64,000 bases of DNA from Duganella sp. sic0402 (GTDB lineage: Bacteria > Pseudomonadota > Gammaproteobacteria > Burkholderiales > Burkholderiaceae_D). The translations under genes and the position numbers were made by a program. Positions 34,038 through 43,248 of the stretch are shown in pieces (positions within the stretch are counted from its first letter, which is position 1; each line of letters starts with the position of its first letter). The DNA lies in contig NZ_JAHUWK010000007.1 in the NCBI RefSeq assembly GCF_019219065.1, forward strand, positions 244,581 to 308,580, in the 5' to 3' direction. The notes under the pieces are model-generated. The model saw only the letters and a list, made by a program, of their open reading frames with translations. It searched no databases and was not told the DNA's origin.

Positions 34038-35526
34038 GCATCTGCTTCAACTGGTGCTTTAGTATCTTGCCGCTGGGCGCGGCGGGCAGGGCGGCCATGA
34101 CGATGATCTGAGAAGGTCGCTTGTATGGCGCCAGCTGCGCCGCCAGGTAATGCTGCAATTCGGCGGTATCGACGGCGTGGCGGGCATCGATTTCGATAAA
34201 GGCCACCACTTCCTCGTCGCCATCGGCGGCAGGACGGCCAATCACCGCTGATTGCGTCACCGCTGGATGCGCGTTCAACAGCGTCTCCACTTCCAGCGGA
34301 TAGACATTGAAACCGGCGCGGATAATCAGTTCCTTGGTGCGGCCGACGATGAACAGCGCGCCATCCGCATCCTGGAGCACCATGTCGCCGGTGTTGAGCC
34401 AGCCTTCGGCGTCGATCACGGCGGCGCTCAGTTCCGGCTGCCGGTAGTAGCCGAGCATGACGTTGGGGCCGCGCACCCACAGCTCGCCGGCCTGATCGCC
34501 TTGCAGGCGGATTTCTACGCCGGGAATGGCATGGCCGACCGAAGTGTCCGCGCGCGGCTGGTCGAGGCGGGTCTGGCTGACGGTGGGCGCGCTTTCGGTC
34601 AGACCGTAGCCATTATGCAGCGGCATGCCTAGCAACTGTTCCACCTGCGCCTTCAGCGAGGGCGCCAGCGGCGAGCCGCCCGCGTAGGCAAAGCGCAGAT
34701 GCGTGCGCAGCGGCGTGGCTGCGCCGCCAAGTTTTTCCAGCAGCCTCGCATACATGGCGGGCACGCCCTGCACGATGGTCAGCCGGTGCTGTTCCAGCGC
34801 CGTCAGCAGGCCATCCGGCGTGAAGCGAGCGCACAGATACAGGCAGGCGCCGGCATACAGTGTGCCCAGCATGACCGAGGTCAGGCCATAGACGTGGGTG
34901 ATCGGCAGCACGCCATAGGCGCGGTCATCCGGTGTCAGGCCGCGCAGGGTGCTGGAGACGGCGGCGATGAACAGCAGATTGCGGTGGGTGAGCATCACAC
35001 CTTTGGGCGCACCGGTGGTCCCGGTGGTGTATAGCAGCGCGGCGACCTGCTGATGCGCTGCCGCGTGCACCGGCTCCGGCGCACAGTGCTGATTCAGTGG
35101 ACCGGCCAGCCATCCCTCGCGCAGGTTTGCCCCGGCGCGCTCGGCATGGGCGGCGGTTTCCGGCGAAGCGGCATGCGCCAGATAGATCGCCAGGCGCGCA
35201 TCACTGTGTTGCAGCACCACCGCCACCTCGCGCGGCGACAGCCTGCCGTTGATGTGCACAATCCACGCATCCAATTCGGCGGCGGCAAAGCTCAGCACCA
35301 CTTGCCCGACACAGTTCTCGCCGATGACGGCCAGCCGGTCGCCCGGCCGCAGCTGCAAGGCGCGCAATTGTGTGCAGGCCTGGTCGATGGCGGCCGCCAG
35401 TTCGGCATAGCTCCAATGCCGCTGGCCGTCGTGCAGCGCCGGCGCGTTTGGCGTTTGTTCAGCCCAGCGGCGGGGAATGGCGGAAATGCGCGAGGGGAGC
35501 GATGCGAGTAGGTGTGCGGTATTCAT
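34024..35526 (-). CDS. AMP-dependent acyl-CoA synthetase / ligase
   Basis: 500 residues of the ANL superfamily. The phosphate-binding motif is LLYTTGTTGAPKGVMLTH (about residues 162-179), followed by NGYGLTESAPTVS, WLNTGDMVLQDADG and the hinge/catalytic stretch ELIIRAGFNVYPLEVE, with the lysine near the end in PSGKILKHQL. It activates a carboxylic acid as acyl-AMP then thioester. A medium-chain or aryl acid is typical of this size; no neighbour points to a particular substrate. Confidence 0.87.
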   Translation of the reverse strand: MNTAHLLASLPSRISAIPRRWAEQTPNAPALHDGQRHWSYAELAAAIDQACTQLRALQLRPGDRLAVIGENCVGQVVLSFAAAELDAWIVHINGRLSPREVAVVLQHSDARLAIYLAHAASPETAAHAERAGANLREGWLAGPLNQHCAPEPVHAAAHQQVAALLYTTGTTGAPKGVMLTHRNLLFIAAVSSTLRGLTPDDRAYGVLPITHVYGLTSVMLGTLYAGACLYLCARFTPDGLLTALEQHRLTIVQGVPAMYARLLEKLGGAATPLRTHLRFAYAGGSPLAPSLKAQVEQLLGMPLHNGYGLTESAPTVSQTRLDQPRADTSVGHAIPGVEIRLQGDQAGELWVRGPNVMLGYYRQPELSAAVIDAEGWLNTGDMVLQDADGALFIVGRTKELIIRAGFNVYPLEVETLLNAHPAVTQSAVIGRPAADGDEEVVAFIEIDARHAVDTAELQHYLAAQLAPYKRPSQIIVMAALPAAPSGKILKHQLKQMLSDV

Positions 35527-35560
35527 GAACGCGCATTGTGGCCGATACGGCCACCGGCGA

Positions 35561-35887
35561 TCAAGCTTTGATGTCGATCAGCGTGCCGAGATTCTGGTCA
35601 GCGGTCTGGATGACTTTCGCCGACAGGTCGAACTGGGCCTTGTAGACCAGCGAGTTGGTGGTTTCGACGGCGAGGTTGGTGGCACTCGGACCTTCCACTT
35701 GCAACAGCTGCTGGCCGCGCATGGAAATCGATACGCCGGTACCGGCAGGTGCGTTTTCGGCGAAGTTGGCCTGCGCCGGCTGGAAACCCTGGGTGCCGAT
35801 GTTGGCGATCGCGTGCGCGCTGTTGCCCAGCGCGCGCTCGGCGGCGTTGAGACCAGTGACTCCAGAGCTGAGAACGGCGATGGCCAT
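35561..35887 (-). CDS. Small FlgC/flagellar-rod-like protein
   Basis: 108 residues. The start GVTGLNAAERALGNSAHAIANIGT matches the N-terminal rod helix of FlgB/FlgC/FlgG proteins, which usually has SGLxA and ASNLAN. The end, TNSLVYKAQFDLSAKVIQTADQNLGTLIDI, matches the flagellar basal-body C-terminal motif. The central domain is reduced to about 35 residues. No other flagellar genes are near. It is probably a basal-body-like protein of unknown partner, in line with short FlgC-like genes scattered in betaproteobacteria. Confidence 0.7.
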   Translation of the reverse strand: MAIAVLSSGVTGLNAAERALGNSAHAIANIGTQGFQPAQANFAENAPAGTGVSISMRGQQLLQVEGPSATNLAVETTNSLVYKAQFDLSAKVIQTADQNLGTLIDIKA

Positions 35888-36069
35888 AATAATGGTTTCC
35901 CTCGGGCAATTAACCGCAGTTTACACCCTCACGCAGCGGAATGCACGAACTGATTAAAAAATAGGCGAATTTCCCCGCGCGCGTTGTTGTAGTGGCTTGT
36001 ATGGATTATGTATGTGTTATTCTTGCGCCCCACATTGTTCATAAGAAACACTAACCGGGGAAAAAGTGA

Positions 36070-37710
36070 ATGGCTTTGTTTGATTTTCTGGAGAAGGAGC
36101 GCACCATCGCTGGTGCTGGCTTCAATCGTTGGCTGGTGCCGCCTGCAGCGCTGGCAATCCACCTGTGTATCGGTATGGCCTATGGCTTCTCCGTGTTCTG
36201 GCTGCCGCTGTCGAAAGCGCTGGGGATCAAGGAAGCGCTGGCTTGCCCGGCTGATATCGGCATCCTGGAGCGCATTCTGTCGTCCAGCTGCGACTGGCAG
36301 ATTTCCATGCTGGGCTGGATGTACACCATGTTCTTCGTTTTCCTCGGCCTGGCCGCATGGCTGTTCGGCGGCTGGCTGGAACACGCCGGTCCGCGCAAGG
36401 CGGGTGTGGTATCGGCTGTCTGCTGGTGTGGTGGCCTGGTGATTTCCGCGCTGGGCGTGTATCACCACCAGATCTGGCTGATGTGGCTGGGCTCCGGCGT
36501 GATCGGCGGCATCGGCCTGGGGCTGGGCTATATTTCGCCCGTGTCCACGCTGATCAAATGGTTCCCGGACCGCCGCGGCATGGCGACCGGCATGGCCATC
36601 ATGGGCTTCGGTGGTGGTGCCATGATCGGCGCGCCACTGGCCGACAAGCTGATGAAATACTTCGCCACCCCGGACGCAGTGGGCGTGTGGCAGACCTTCC
36701 TGGTCATGGCCGCCATCTACTTCGTGTTCATGATGGCCGGCGCGCTGTCCTACCGCGTGCCGCCGAGCGGCTGGAAACCGGCCGGCTGGACGCCGCCTGC
36801 GACCAACGCCAACGCGATGATCACCACCCGCCACGTGCACGCCAGCAAAGTCTGGGGCATTCCGCAATTCTGGCTGGTATGGTGGGTGCTGTGCCTGAAC
36901 GTGACAGCCGGCATCGGCATCCTGGGCATGGCCTCGCCGCTGCTGCAGGAAATCTTCGGCGGCCAGCTGCTGGGTGTGACCGCCACCTTCAACGAGCTGG
37001 ACACCGCGCAGAAAGCGCAGATCGCCGCGATTGCCGCCGGCTTCACCGGCCTGCTGTCGCTGTTCAACATCGGCGGCCGCTTCGTCTGGGCCTCGTGCTC
37101 GGACTTCCTGGGCCGCAAGGTCACCTACGGTATTTTCTTCCTGCTGGGCCTGGCGCTGTACGCGTCGATTCCAGGCATGGCGCATGGCGGCCACCTGGCG
37201 CTGTTCGTGGGCTTCTTCTGCATCATCCTGTCGATGTACGGCGGCGGCTTTGCCACTGTGCCGGCCTATCTGGCCGACCTGTTCGGCACGCAGATGGTGG
37301 GCGCGATCCACGGCCGTCTGCTGACCGCCTGGGCGGCCGCTGGCGTGTTTGGCCCGATGCTGGTCAACTATGTACGCGAGTACCAGATCGCCAACGGCGT
37401 GCCGAAGGCGCAGGCCTACGACATCACCATGTACGTGCTGGCCGGCCTGCTGGTGGTGGGCCTGATCTGCAACCTGCTGGTGCGTCCGGTGGCCGACAAG
37501 CACTTCATGAGCGACGCCGAACTGGCTGCCGAGAAGAAGCTGGCGCACGAGCGTGACGTTGCCGCCTCCAGTGGCACGGTGGGTGCTGGCAATGCGCCGG
37601 ATAGCGTCACCAGCCCGGTCGCAGTGGCCTTTGGCTGGCTGGCAGTCGGAATTCCGTTGGCGTTAGGCATCGCTATCACGGTTCAGAAAGCCGCAGTCCT
37701 GTTCAAATAA
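36070..37710 (+). CDS. OFA-family MFS transporter (oxalate/formate antiporter-like)
   Basis: 546 residues. Twelve helices; the N-terminus FNRWLVPPAALAIHLCIGMAYGFSVFW is characteristic of the oxalate/formate antiporter family. The protein has an extra C-terminal section (residues about 500-546) including SPVAVAFGWLAVGIPLALGIAI, a further hydrophobic helix like the separate small-subunit peptides found with related transporters. Substrate is likely a small carboxylate, but no decarboxylase or CoA-transferase for oxalate is adjacent. GGGGAAAAAGTGA precedes the start. Confidence 0.83.
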   Translation: MALFDFLEKERTIAGAGFNRWLVPPAALAIHLCIGMAYGFSVFWLPLSKALGIKEALACPADIGILERILSSSCDWQISMLGWMYTMFFVFLGLAAWLFGGWLEHAGPRKAGVVSAVCWCGGLVISALGVYHHQIWLMWLGSGVIGGIGLGLGYISPVSTLIKWFPDRRGMATGMAIMGFGGGAMIGAPLADKLMKYFATPDAVGVWQTFLVMAAIYFVFMMAGALSYRVPPSGWKPAGWTPPATNANAMITTRHVHASKVWGIPQFWLVWWVLCLNVTAGIGILGMASPLLQEIFGGQLLGVTATFNELDTAQKAQIAAIAAGFTGLLSLFNIGGRFVWASCSDFLGRKVTYGIFFLLGLALYASIPGMAHGGHLALFVGFFCIILSMYGGGFATVPAYLADLFGTQMVGAIHGRLLTAWAAAGVFGPMLVNYVREYQIANGVPKAQAYDITMYVLAGLLVVGLICNLLVRPVADKHFMSDAELAAEKKLAHERDVAASSGTVGAGNAPDSVTSPVAVAFGWLAVGIPLALGIAITVQKAAVLFK

Positions 37711-37724
37711 AACTATCGTTTTGC

Positions 37725-37756
37725 AAGCCGCACTACGCTCGTGGTGCGGCTTTTCC
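37725..37756 (+). terminator. Rho-independent terminator after the OFA transporter
   Basis: AAGCCGCAC (37725-37733) pairs with GTGCGGCTT (37744-37752), continuing into TTTTCC. It is 14 bases after the stop, so the downstream TonB-receptor gene needs its own promoter. Confidence 0.85.
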
Positions 37757-37817
37757 CTCTGTAATTCCTCCCGCCGCAGCTCCCCGTCGATAATGCCATA
37801 TGGTTTTTTAGCAACAG

Positions 37818-37894
37818 CCTACAAAATTTTTGTAGGAAAAGTGGCCTGACCAAATTACTGTACTGGTTGTGCCACTTTGTATTTGGTACTACCA
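37818..37894. promoter_or_regulatory. Operator array upstream of the TonB-dependent receptor
   Basis: Three symmetric elements lie in 77 bases: a perfect 9+1+9 inverted repeat CCTACAAAA-T-TTTTGTAGG (37818-37836); TGGCCTGACCA (37842-37852); and a perfect palindrome TGGTACTACCA (37884-37894). The last two resemble TGGTxxACCA sites recognised by GntR/FCD regulators. GTGGC (37841) and GCCAC (37871) also form a larger dyad. No regulator gene is adjacent. Confidence 0.55.
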
Positions 37895-37943
37895 CTTAAA
37901 AGATGATCGTAGCATCGGTCGCATAAAACGACAGGAGACAGAA

Positions 37944-40856
37944 ATGAATACAGCACGTCAAACACGTGTGCGGCGGCTCGCCTTGGCCAGTGCAGTAGCA
38001 AGCGCTATGTTGCAAATCGCTGCCGAAGCCCAGGCCCAGGCACAAACCACCCCAGCAGCGGAACCGGTCACATCGATCGTGGTGACCGGCTCGCTGATCC
38101 GCCGCGTCGCCGACGAGGGCGCTACCCCGCTGAGCATCACCAAGTCCACCGACCTGGAATCGCGCGGCAATACCGAACTCAAGGACTTCGTGCTGGAACA
38201 GCCTCAGTCGCTGTCGCTGGGCACCAACTCCGGCGCCGCCGGTCCGGTGACCAACCTGCGCGGCCTTGGCCCGATGCGTACCCTGACGCTGCTGAACGGC
38301 CGCCGCCTGGCCAACGAGCCGCTGCAGGATCAATACGTGTCCGTCAACGTGATTCCGCGCATGGCGCTGGACCGCGTGGAGACGCTGAGCGGCGGCGCTG
38401 CGTCGATCTACGGCGCGGACGCCATCGGCGGTGTGCAGAACTACCTGACCAAGCGTAACTACAGCGGCGCGGCGGTCAAGGCCGAATATGCGACGCCGGA
38501 AATGAGCGGCGGCGGCCGCACCAAGAGCTTTGGCCTGATCGCCGGCTGGGGCAACCTGAATTCCGACGGCTGGAATATTTATGTCGCCGCCGACCACCAG
38601 GAAAAGGGCGCGCTGTTCCAGAACGACCGCCCCGACCAGCACGATCCTGAAACCCTGCGCCAGCTGGGCCTGGGCATCACGCCTGACGCGCGCAATGCTT
38701 CGCCGTTCGCCAACTTCGGCTTCACCCGCGCGGCCAACACCAACTACAACCCGGCCTTTGCTACCGGTTGCGGCGCACCTTACGCCACGCCGACGCTGGG
38801 CAATAACAGCACCGCTGCCACGCCGGTCTACTCGCCAGGCTGCGCGCGCAATCCGCTGTTCTGGAACGCGATTACCGACGGTAGCCGCATCACCACCATG
38901 TCGAGCCGCGCCAGCCTGAATCTGGACGGTGGCCACCGCATCGACCTGGATCTGCTGCACTCGGAATTCACCGTGCAGAAGTATCGCGGCATGCAGGTGC
39001 CGGGCGCGAACAACCCGTTCACCACCTATTCGCTGGCTTCGACCAGCCGCTTCTATCCGGGTAAAGGCATCACACCGGCAGTGCAGGTGGTGGGCAGCAA
39101 TACCGGCGCCAACACGCCGACCATGTTCATCGATCCGTCCAAGACTCCGGGCGCCGTATCGAATCTGAACATGAACAACCGCACCATCTACTTCCAGTGG
39201 GGACCTGCGGAGCTGGGCCCTGCGTATCGTAACGACCGTCAGACCAACGACCGCCTGGTGCTGTCGGCTGAAGGCTCGGTGCTGGGCTGGGATTATCGCG
39301 CGGGCTTCAACTATGGCCGTTCCGAGCGTGACACCGCCGCCGGCGCCGGCTATGTGCTGTACTCGAAAATCCAGGCGGGCTTCGACCAGGGCATCCTGAA
39401 TCCGTTCGGCCTGCAGGACGCGGCCGGCGCGGAATACCTCAGCAAAGCACAGGCGCTGGACTATACCTACCGCCTGAACAAAGCCTACAACCAGAGCGCC
39501 GATCTGACCGTCTCCAAAGGCCTGTGGCCACTGGGCGGCGGCGACCTGACGGTGGCGCTGTCGGCAGAAGTGCGCAAGGACTCAGCCAAGGTCGGCGGCG
39601 TACCGCTCGACTACGTGCTGAAGAAAGCTGACGGCAGCTACAACATCGACGCTTCGGGCAACGTGGTGCAGACCGACCTGGTAGGCGAAACCCCTTCCGG
39701 CGTGGCCAAGAAACTGGAACGCAAGATCGCTTCGCTGACGATGGAAGTCGAAGCGCCGCTGACCGACAAGTTCCTGCTGAACGGCGCAGTGCGTGCTGAC
39801 CGCTACGACGATCTGAAAACCACCACCGTCAATCCGAAACTGGCAGCCCGCTGGCAGCCTGCTCAGCCGCTGGTACTGCGCGCCTCGGTGTCGACCGGTT
39901 TCCGCGCACCGTCGATCATGGACATCCAGAATCCGACGCCGGAAGTACGTACCCAGATGATGGACGATCCGGTTCTGTGCCCGAGCTCGCAGCCGACCGT
40001 TCCAGCTACCGGTACGCCAAGGGCAGGCTACACCTTTGACCAGGTGTGTAATGTGAACACCGCCTACTGGACCAAGTCGCCGAACAACAGCTTCCTGAAA
40101 CCGGAAAAATCGCGCGGCTTCTCGTATGGCTTCGCGCTGGAACCGTTCAAGGATCTGACCCTGACCGTCGACTACTGGGGCCTGCGCCTGAACGACGTGC
40201 TGGGCGCGACCTCGATCGCCGAGATCCAGCAGAATCCGGCCAAGTACGAGTCGTTCATTCTGCGTAAAGCGGATGGCACCATTGACCACATCATCGCCAG
40301 CCAGTCCAATCGCGGCAAGGCGCGCATCCGTGGCGCCGACGTGTCGGCTGCTTACCGCTTCCCACGCGCCAGCTTCGGTAACTTCGACGTGAAACTGGAC
40401 GGCACCTGGTATCAGAAGAACGAGTTCCAGGGCGAGAAGGATGGCGTATGGCTGCAAAACGTCGGCGTGATCACCAACGATGGCCGTTATGGCAGCGCCG
40501 GTCCTAACGCCGGTCTGGCAGGCATGCCGCAGATTAACCCGCGCTGGAAGCACACGGCGTCGGTCAACTACAGTTTCGGCGACTGGCGCGCGACCCTGTC
40601 GCAACGCTATAACACCGGCCTGACCGATCTGACGCCACGCGCCGGTTCGACCATGACCAAGGTTGATTCGTACAGCCAGTACAACCTGAACATGCGCTAC
40701 CTCGGCATCAAGAACACCACCATTTCGCTGGGTGTGAACAATATCACGCAGGAATGGCCGCCGATTACCGCCAACACCATCTACAACGGCTATATCACCA
40801 GTATGGCTGACATGATGGGCCGTACTTACCGCCTGTCGGTCGAGTACAAGTTCTAA
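37944..40856 (+). CDS. TonB-dependent outer-membrane receptor
   Basis: 970 residues from the ATG after CAGGAGACAGAA. A signal peptide ends near AEAQAQA (residue 32). The plug begins with a TonB-box-like SIVVTGSLIRR and continues to LSGGAASIYGADAIGGVQNYL; the 22-strand barrel ends in the canonical terminal aromatic YRLSVEYKF. This subtype, with an IRRVADEGATP opening, is common among oligosaccharide or other large-ligand receptors in Oxalobacteraceae and Xanthomonadaceae. The ligand is not evident. It is transcribed alone, bounded by terminators, under a promoter region rich in palindromes. Confidence 0.9.
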   Translation: MNTARQTRVRRLALASAVASAMLQIAAEAQAQAQTTPAAEPVTSIVVTGSLIRRVADEGATPLSITKSTDLESRGNTELKDFVLEQPQSLSLGTNSGAAGPVTNLRGLGPMRTLTLLNGRRLANEPLQDQYVSVNVIPRMALDRVETLSGGAASIYGADAIGGVQNYLTKRNYSGAAVKAEYATPEMSGGGRTKSFGLIAGWGNLNSDGWNIYVAADHQEKGALFQNDRPDQHDPETLRQLGLGITPDARNASPFANFGFTRAANTNYNPAFATGCGAPYATPTLGNNSTAATPVYSPGCARNPLFWNAITDGSRITTMSSRASLNLDGGHRIDLDLLHSEFTVQKYRGMQVPGANNPFTTYSLASTSRFYPGKGITPAVQVVGSNTGANTPTMFIDPSKTPGAVSNLNMNNRTIYFQWGPAELGPAYRNDRQTNDRLVLSAEGSVLGWDYRAGFNYGRSERDTAAGAGYVLYSKIQAGFDQGILNPFGLQDAAGAEYLSKAQALDYTYRLNKAYNQSADLTVSKGLWPLGGGDLTVALSAEVRKDSAKVGGVPLDYVLKKADGSYNIDASGNVVQTDLVGETPSGVAKKLERKIASLTMEVEAPLTDKFLLNGAVRADRYDDLKTTTVNPKLAARWQPAQPLVLRASVSTGFRAPSIMDIQNPTPEVRTQMMDDPVLCPSSQPTVPATGTPRAGYTFDQVCNVNTAYWTKSPNNSFLKPEKSRGFSYGFALEPFKDLTLTVDYWGLRLNDVLGATSIAEIQQNPAKYESFILRKADGTIDHIIASQSNRGKARIRGADVSAAYRFPRASFGNFDVKLDGTWYQKNEFQGEKDGVWLQNVGVITNDGRYGSAGPNAGLAGMPQINPRWKHTASVNYSFGDWRATLSQRYNTGLTDLTPRAGSTMTKVDSYSQYNLNMRYLGIKNTTISLGVNNITQEWPPITANTIYNGYITSMADMMGRTYRLSVEYKF

Positions 40857-40872
40857 GCACTGCTATTCAGCG

Positions 40873-40918
40873 ATGCCGCACCCTGCGCGAAATGCGCATG
40901 GTGCGGCATTTTTTTTGT
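40873..40918 (+). terminator. Rho-independent terminator after the TonB-dependent receptor
   Basis: ATGCCGCACC pairs with GGTGCGGCAT, with an inner TGCGC/GCGCA extension, followed by eight T. A very strong intrinsic terminator 16 bases after the stop. Confidence 0.95.
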
Positions 40919-40958
40919 CCTTGGATTATCATGCTCAGCTTGTCGCAGGAGATGAATC

Positions 40959-41417
40959 ATGAACCATCCAACCAACGCGCAGCCTGAGTCGCTGCATATT
41001 GTTTGTCCGCATTGCGATGCGGTGAATCGCGTGCCGTCCGCCAGGCTGGCGGCGCAGCCGGTGTGCGGGAAATGCCAGAAGGCGCTGTTTACCGGTGCGC
41101 CGGTGGACCTGAGCAGCGCGCGCTTCCTCAAGCATATCGAGCGTAGCGATATTCCGGTGCTGGTGGACTTCTGGGCGCCGTGGTGCGGACCCTGCCGGAC
41201 CATGGCGCCATTTTATGCGCAGGCCACGCAGCGGCTGGAGCCGCAGTTCCGCGTAGTGAAGGTGGATACCGAACAGGCGCAGGATCTGGCGGCGCGCTAT
41301 GCGATCCGCAGCATTCCGACCCTGGTCTTGTTCAAGGGCGGGCGTGAAGTGGCGCGCCAGCCGGGCGCGATGGATGCGCAGAATATCATCGCCTGGGCGA
41401 CGCAGAACAACCGTTAA
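40959..41417 (+). CDS. trxC: Thioredoxin 2
   Basis: 152 residues. The N-terminal zinc module has two CxxC pairs, CPHC (16-19) and CGKC (36-39), as in E. coli TrxC. The thioredoxin fold then carries the redox site WCGPC (Cys76/Cys79) and the cis-Pro region SIPTLVLF. It reduces protein disulfides and its zinc module responds to oxidation. GGAGATGAATC precedes the start. It is convergent with the malonate decarboxylase cluster, overlapping the mdcH stop by 4 bases. Confidence 0.94.
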   Translation: MNHPTNAQPESLHIVCPHCDAVNRVPSARLAAQPVCGKCQKALFTGAPVDLSSARFLKHIERSDIPVLVDFWAPWCGPCRTMAPFYAQATQRLEPQFRVVKVDTEQAQDLAARYAIRSIPTLVLFKGGREVARQPGAMDAQNIIAWATQNNR

Positions 41418-42325
41418 TCGTCTTCGGCGGCGCGCTCCAGCCATTTGCCGATGCCTTCCAGTGTGCGGAAGTCGCTCACTGAGCGGGTGTTGATGTGCGG
41501 GTGGCGCTGTTGCAGCATGCGCGATAGGGCGCTGCCCGGACCCAGTTCCAGCGCGACGGTGATGCCGGCTTCGGCTGAGGCGTCCATGCAGGCGAGCCAG
41601 CGGATTTTCTCCGCCAGTTGGCGCGATAGCGTTGCGACAGCGCGTGGCTGGTCGCGTACAGCTGTTGCGTCGATGCCGGCCAGGACTGGCGCTTGCAGCG
41701 GCTGGAATGGCGTCGCATCGAGCGCCTGGGAAAATGGTGCGACGGCGGCTTGCATGAAGGGCGTGTGCGACGCCACTTCGACCGGCAGGCGGCGGCTGCG
41801 CGCGCCGGCGGCCTCTATCGCCTGTTGCAATGAATCGGCTTGCGCGGCGCTTCCGCCAACGATGCAGGTGTCTTCGCCGGTTTCTATGCTGATGTGGTAG
41901 CCGTGCTGTTGAGCGAGCTTGCTGGCGCTAGAGAGCATCAGGCCGGTGATGGTCAGCAGCGCCTGGCCCGGTGCTGCGCGCCGGCAGTCGTCCATCAGTT
42001 GCGCGCGATGTGTTGCCAGCGTTATCGCCTGTTCCGGCGCGATCGCGCCTGCGACGCCGTAGGCTGACAGTTCGCCGATGCTGTAGCCGGCCACCAGTGC
42101 CGGTAGCGGGGCGATATCGCGGATGGCTTCCCACATGCAGAGCGTTGCGGTGACGATCAACGGCTGGGCGATGCGGTTGGCGTATAGGTCGCCATCGTGC
42201 GGCTGGCTGGCCAGTAGCCGGTCGGCGAGGGCGCTGGCGCCGGCGTGTGTGCGGGCCAGGTTGAACATATCGGGATGCTGGTCGCCCTGGCCGGGGCATA
42301 GCAGCAACAGGTGTGCACGGCTCAT
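41414..42325 (-). CDS. mdcH: Malonate decarboxylase malonyl-CoA:ACP transacylase subunit
   Basis: 303 residues, FabD-like. The GQGDQHPDMF loop is near the start, nucleophile Ser82 is in AGYSIGELSAYG, and the His is in VASHTPFM. In malonate decarboxylase, MdcH transfers malonyl from CoA to the phosphoribosyl-dephospho-CoA arm of MdcC to prime the enzyme. Start chosen at the ATG overlapping the mdcB stop (ATGA). It is the last gene of the operon. Confidence 0.92.
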   Translation of the reverse strand: MSRAHLLLLCPGQGDQHPDMFNLARTHAGASALADRLLASQPHDGDLYANRIAQPLIVTATLCMWEAIRDIAPLPALVAGYSIGELSAYGVAGAIAPEQAITLATHRAQLMDDCRRAAPGQALLTITGLMLSSASKLAQQHGYHISIETGEDTCIVGGSAAQADSLQQAIEAAGARSRRLPVEVASHTPFMQAAVAPFSQALDATPFQPLQAPVLAGIDATAVRDQPRAVATLSRQLAEKIRWLACMDASAEAGITVALELGPGSALSRMLQQRHPHINTRSVSDFRTLEGIGKWLERAAEDD

Positions 42326-43248
42326 TTGCCGTCCAGCGCCGACAGGGATTGCACCAGGCAGCAAGCCGCCAGTAAATCTGCCGCGCCGCCGGGTGAAAGG
42401 CGGTGCAGCATAAAGACGCGGTGGCTATGCAGCGCGGCCTCGCGCCAGCCGGCGTTGGCGGTGCCGCCTTGTGCCAGGAAGCCCTCAGCATGCTCGCGCA
42501 CGATCTGCGCACCTTGCGGTCCGGCGCGGTGATAGACGTTGCTGTCGCTGATGTGGGCCATCAGCGCATACAGCGTATCGACGCGCTCCTCAGTGACGGT
42601 GGCGCCGCGTGTCCGCGCGCGCAGCAGCGCGGGAATGCCGATCTCAAATACAGACGGTAGCCCCAGCGCGCCTTCCTCTCGCGCGCCACTCACCGCATAT
42701 TGCGCCGCCACACGGAGGCCATTGCTTGGGCCCGTAGCACCCGCGCTTGCGGCGTGTTGTGCGAGTTCCTCGCCCCAGCGTATCAGCATGATGGCGCGCA
42801 GGCCGGATGGCGCTAGCGGCGTGCCTTGCGCGCGGGCGCGGCCGGCGGAGGCGCATAGCATGCCGAGGCTGAAGATCGCGCCGCGATGCGTGTTGATACC
42901 TTGGGTGGCGTTCAGCATGGCCGCTTCCGCTGCGATACCCAGTTTTTTGAGCTGCGCAAACGGCGCGTCATTCCATCCTGCCACACAGATTTTCCTGAAA
43001 TAGTGGCGCAGCGCGAACATGCTGCGCATGAACGTGCCGGCATCCATATCGTCATGGCTGCCGTTGTCGACTGGCGACACCAGTCCTGGTTTGGGATACA
43101 GGCATAGCTCTGCATGCAGGCTGCGCACCGCCAGCCGCGCAACCTCACGCGCAAACGCCTTGCGCGCAGCGTGACCCGGACGCGGCAGGGCGGCGACGCT
43201 GGGCCTACTGTGGCCAGTGGCGCTGCTGCTGAAGACGGCCGCGCGCAT
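42322..43248 (-). CDS. mdcB: Triphosphoribosyl-dephospho-CoA synthase
   Basis: 308 residues of the CitG/MdcB family. PGLVSPVDNGSHDDMDAGTF (about residues 55-75) is the signature. It makes the 2'-(5''-triphosphoribosyl)-3'-dephospho-CoA precursor of the MdcC prosthetic group from ATP and dephospho-CoA. ATG shares a base with the mdcG stop (TGATG), indicating coupled translation. A longer in-frame extension to 43362 would lie inside mdcG and is rejected. Confidence 0.92.
   Translation of the reverse strand: MRAAVFSSSATGHSRPSVAALPRPGHAARKAFAREVARLAVRSLHAELCLYPKPGLVSPVDNGSHDDMDAGTFMRSMFALRHYFRKICVAGWNDAPFAQLKKLGIAAEAAMLNATQGINTHRGAIFSLGMLCASAGRARAQGTPLAPSGLRAIMLIRWGEELAQHAASAGATGPSNGLRVAAQYAVSGAREEGALGLPSVFEIGIPALLRARTRGATVTEERVDTLYALMAHISDSNVYHRAGPQGAQIVREHAEGFLAQGGTANAGWREAALHSHRVFMLHRLSPGGAADLLAACCLVQSLSALDGK

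Noticed and set aside
35929..37548. Minus-strand open frame of 539 codons
   Set aside because: Antisense to the OFA transporter, with His/Gln/Arg-rich low-complexity sequence and no recognisable domain.
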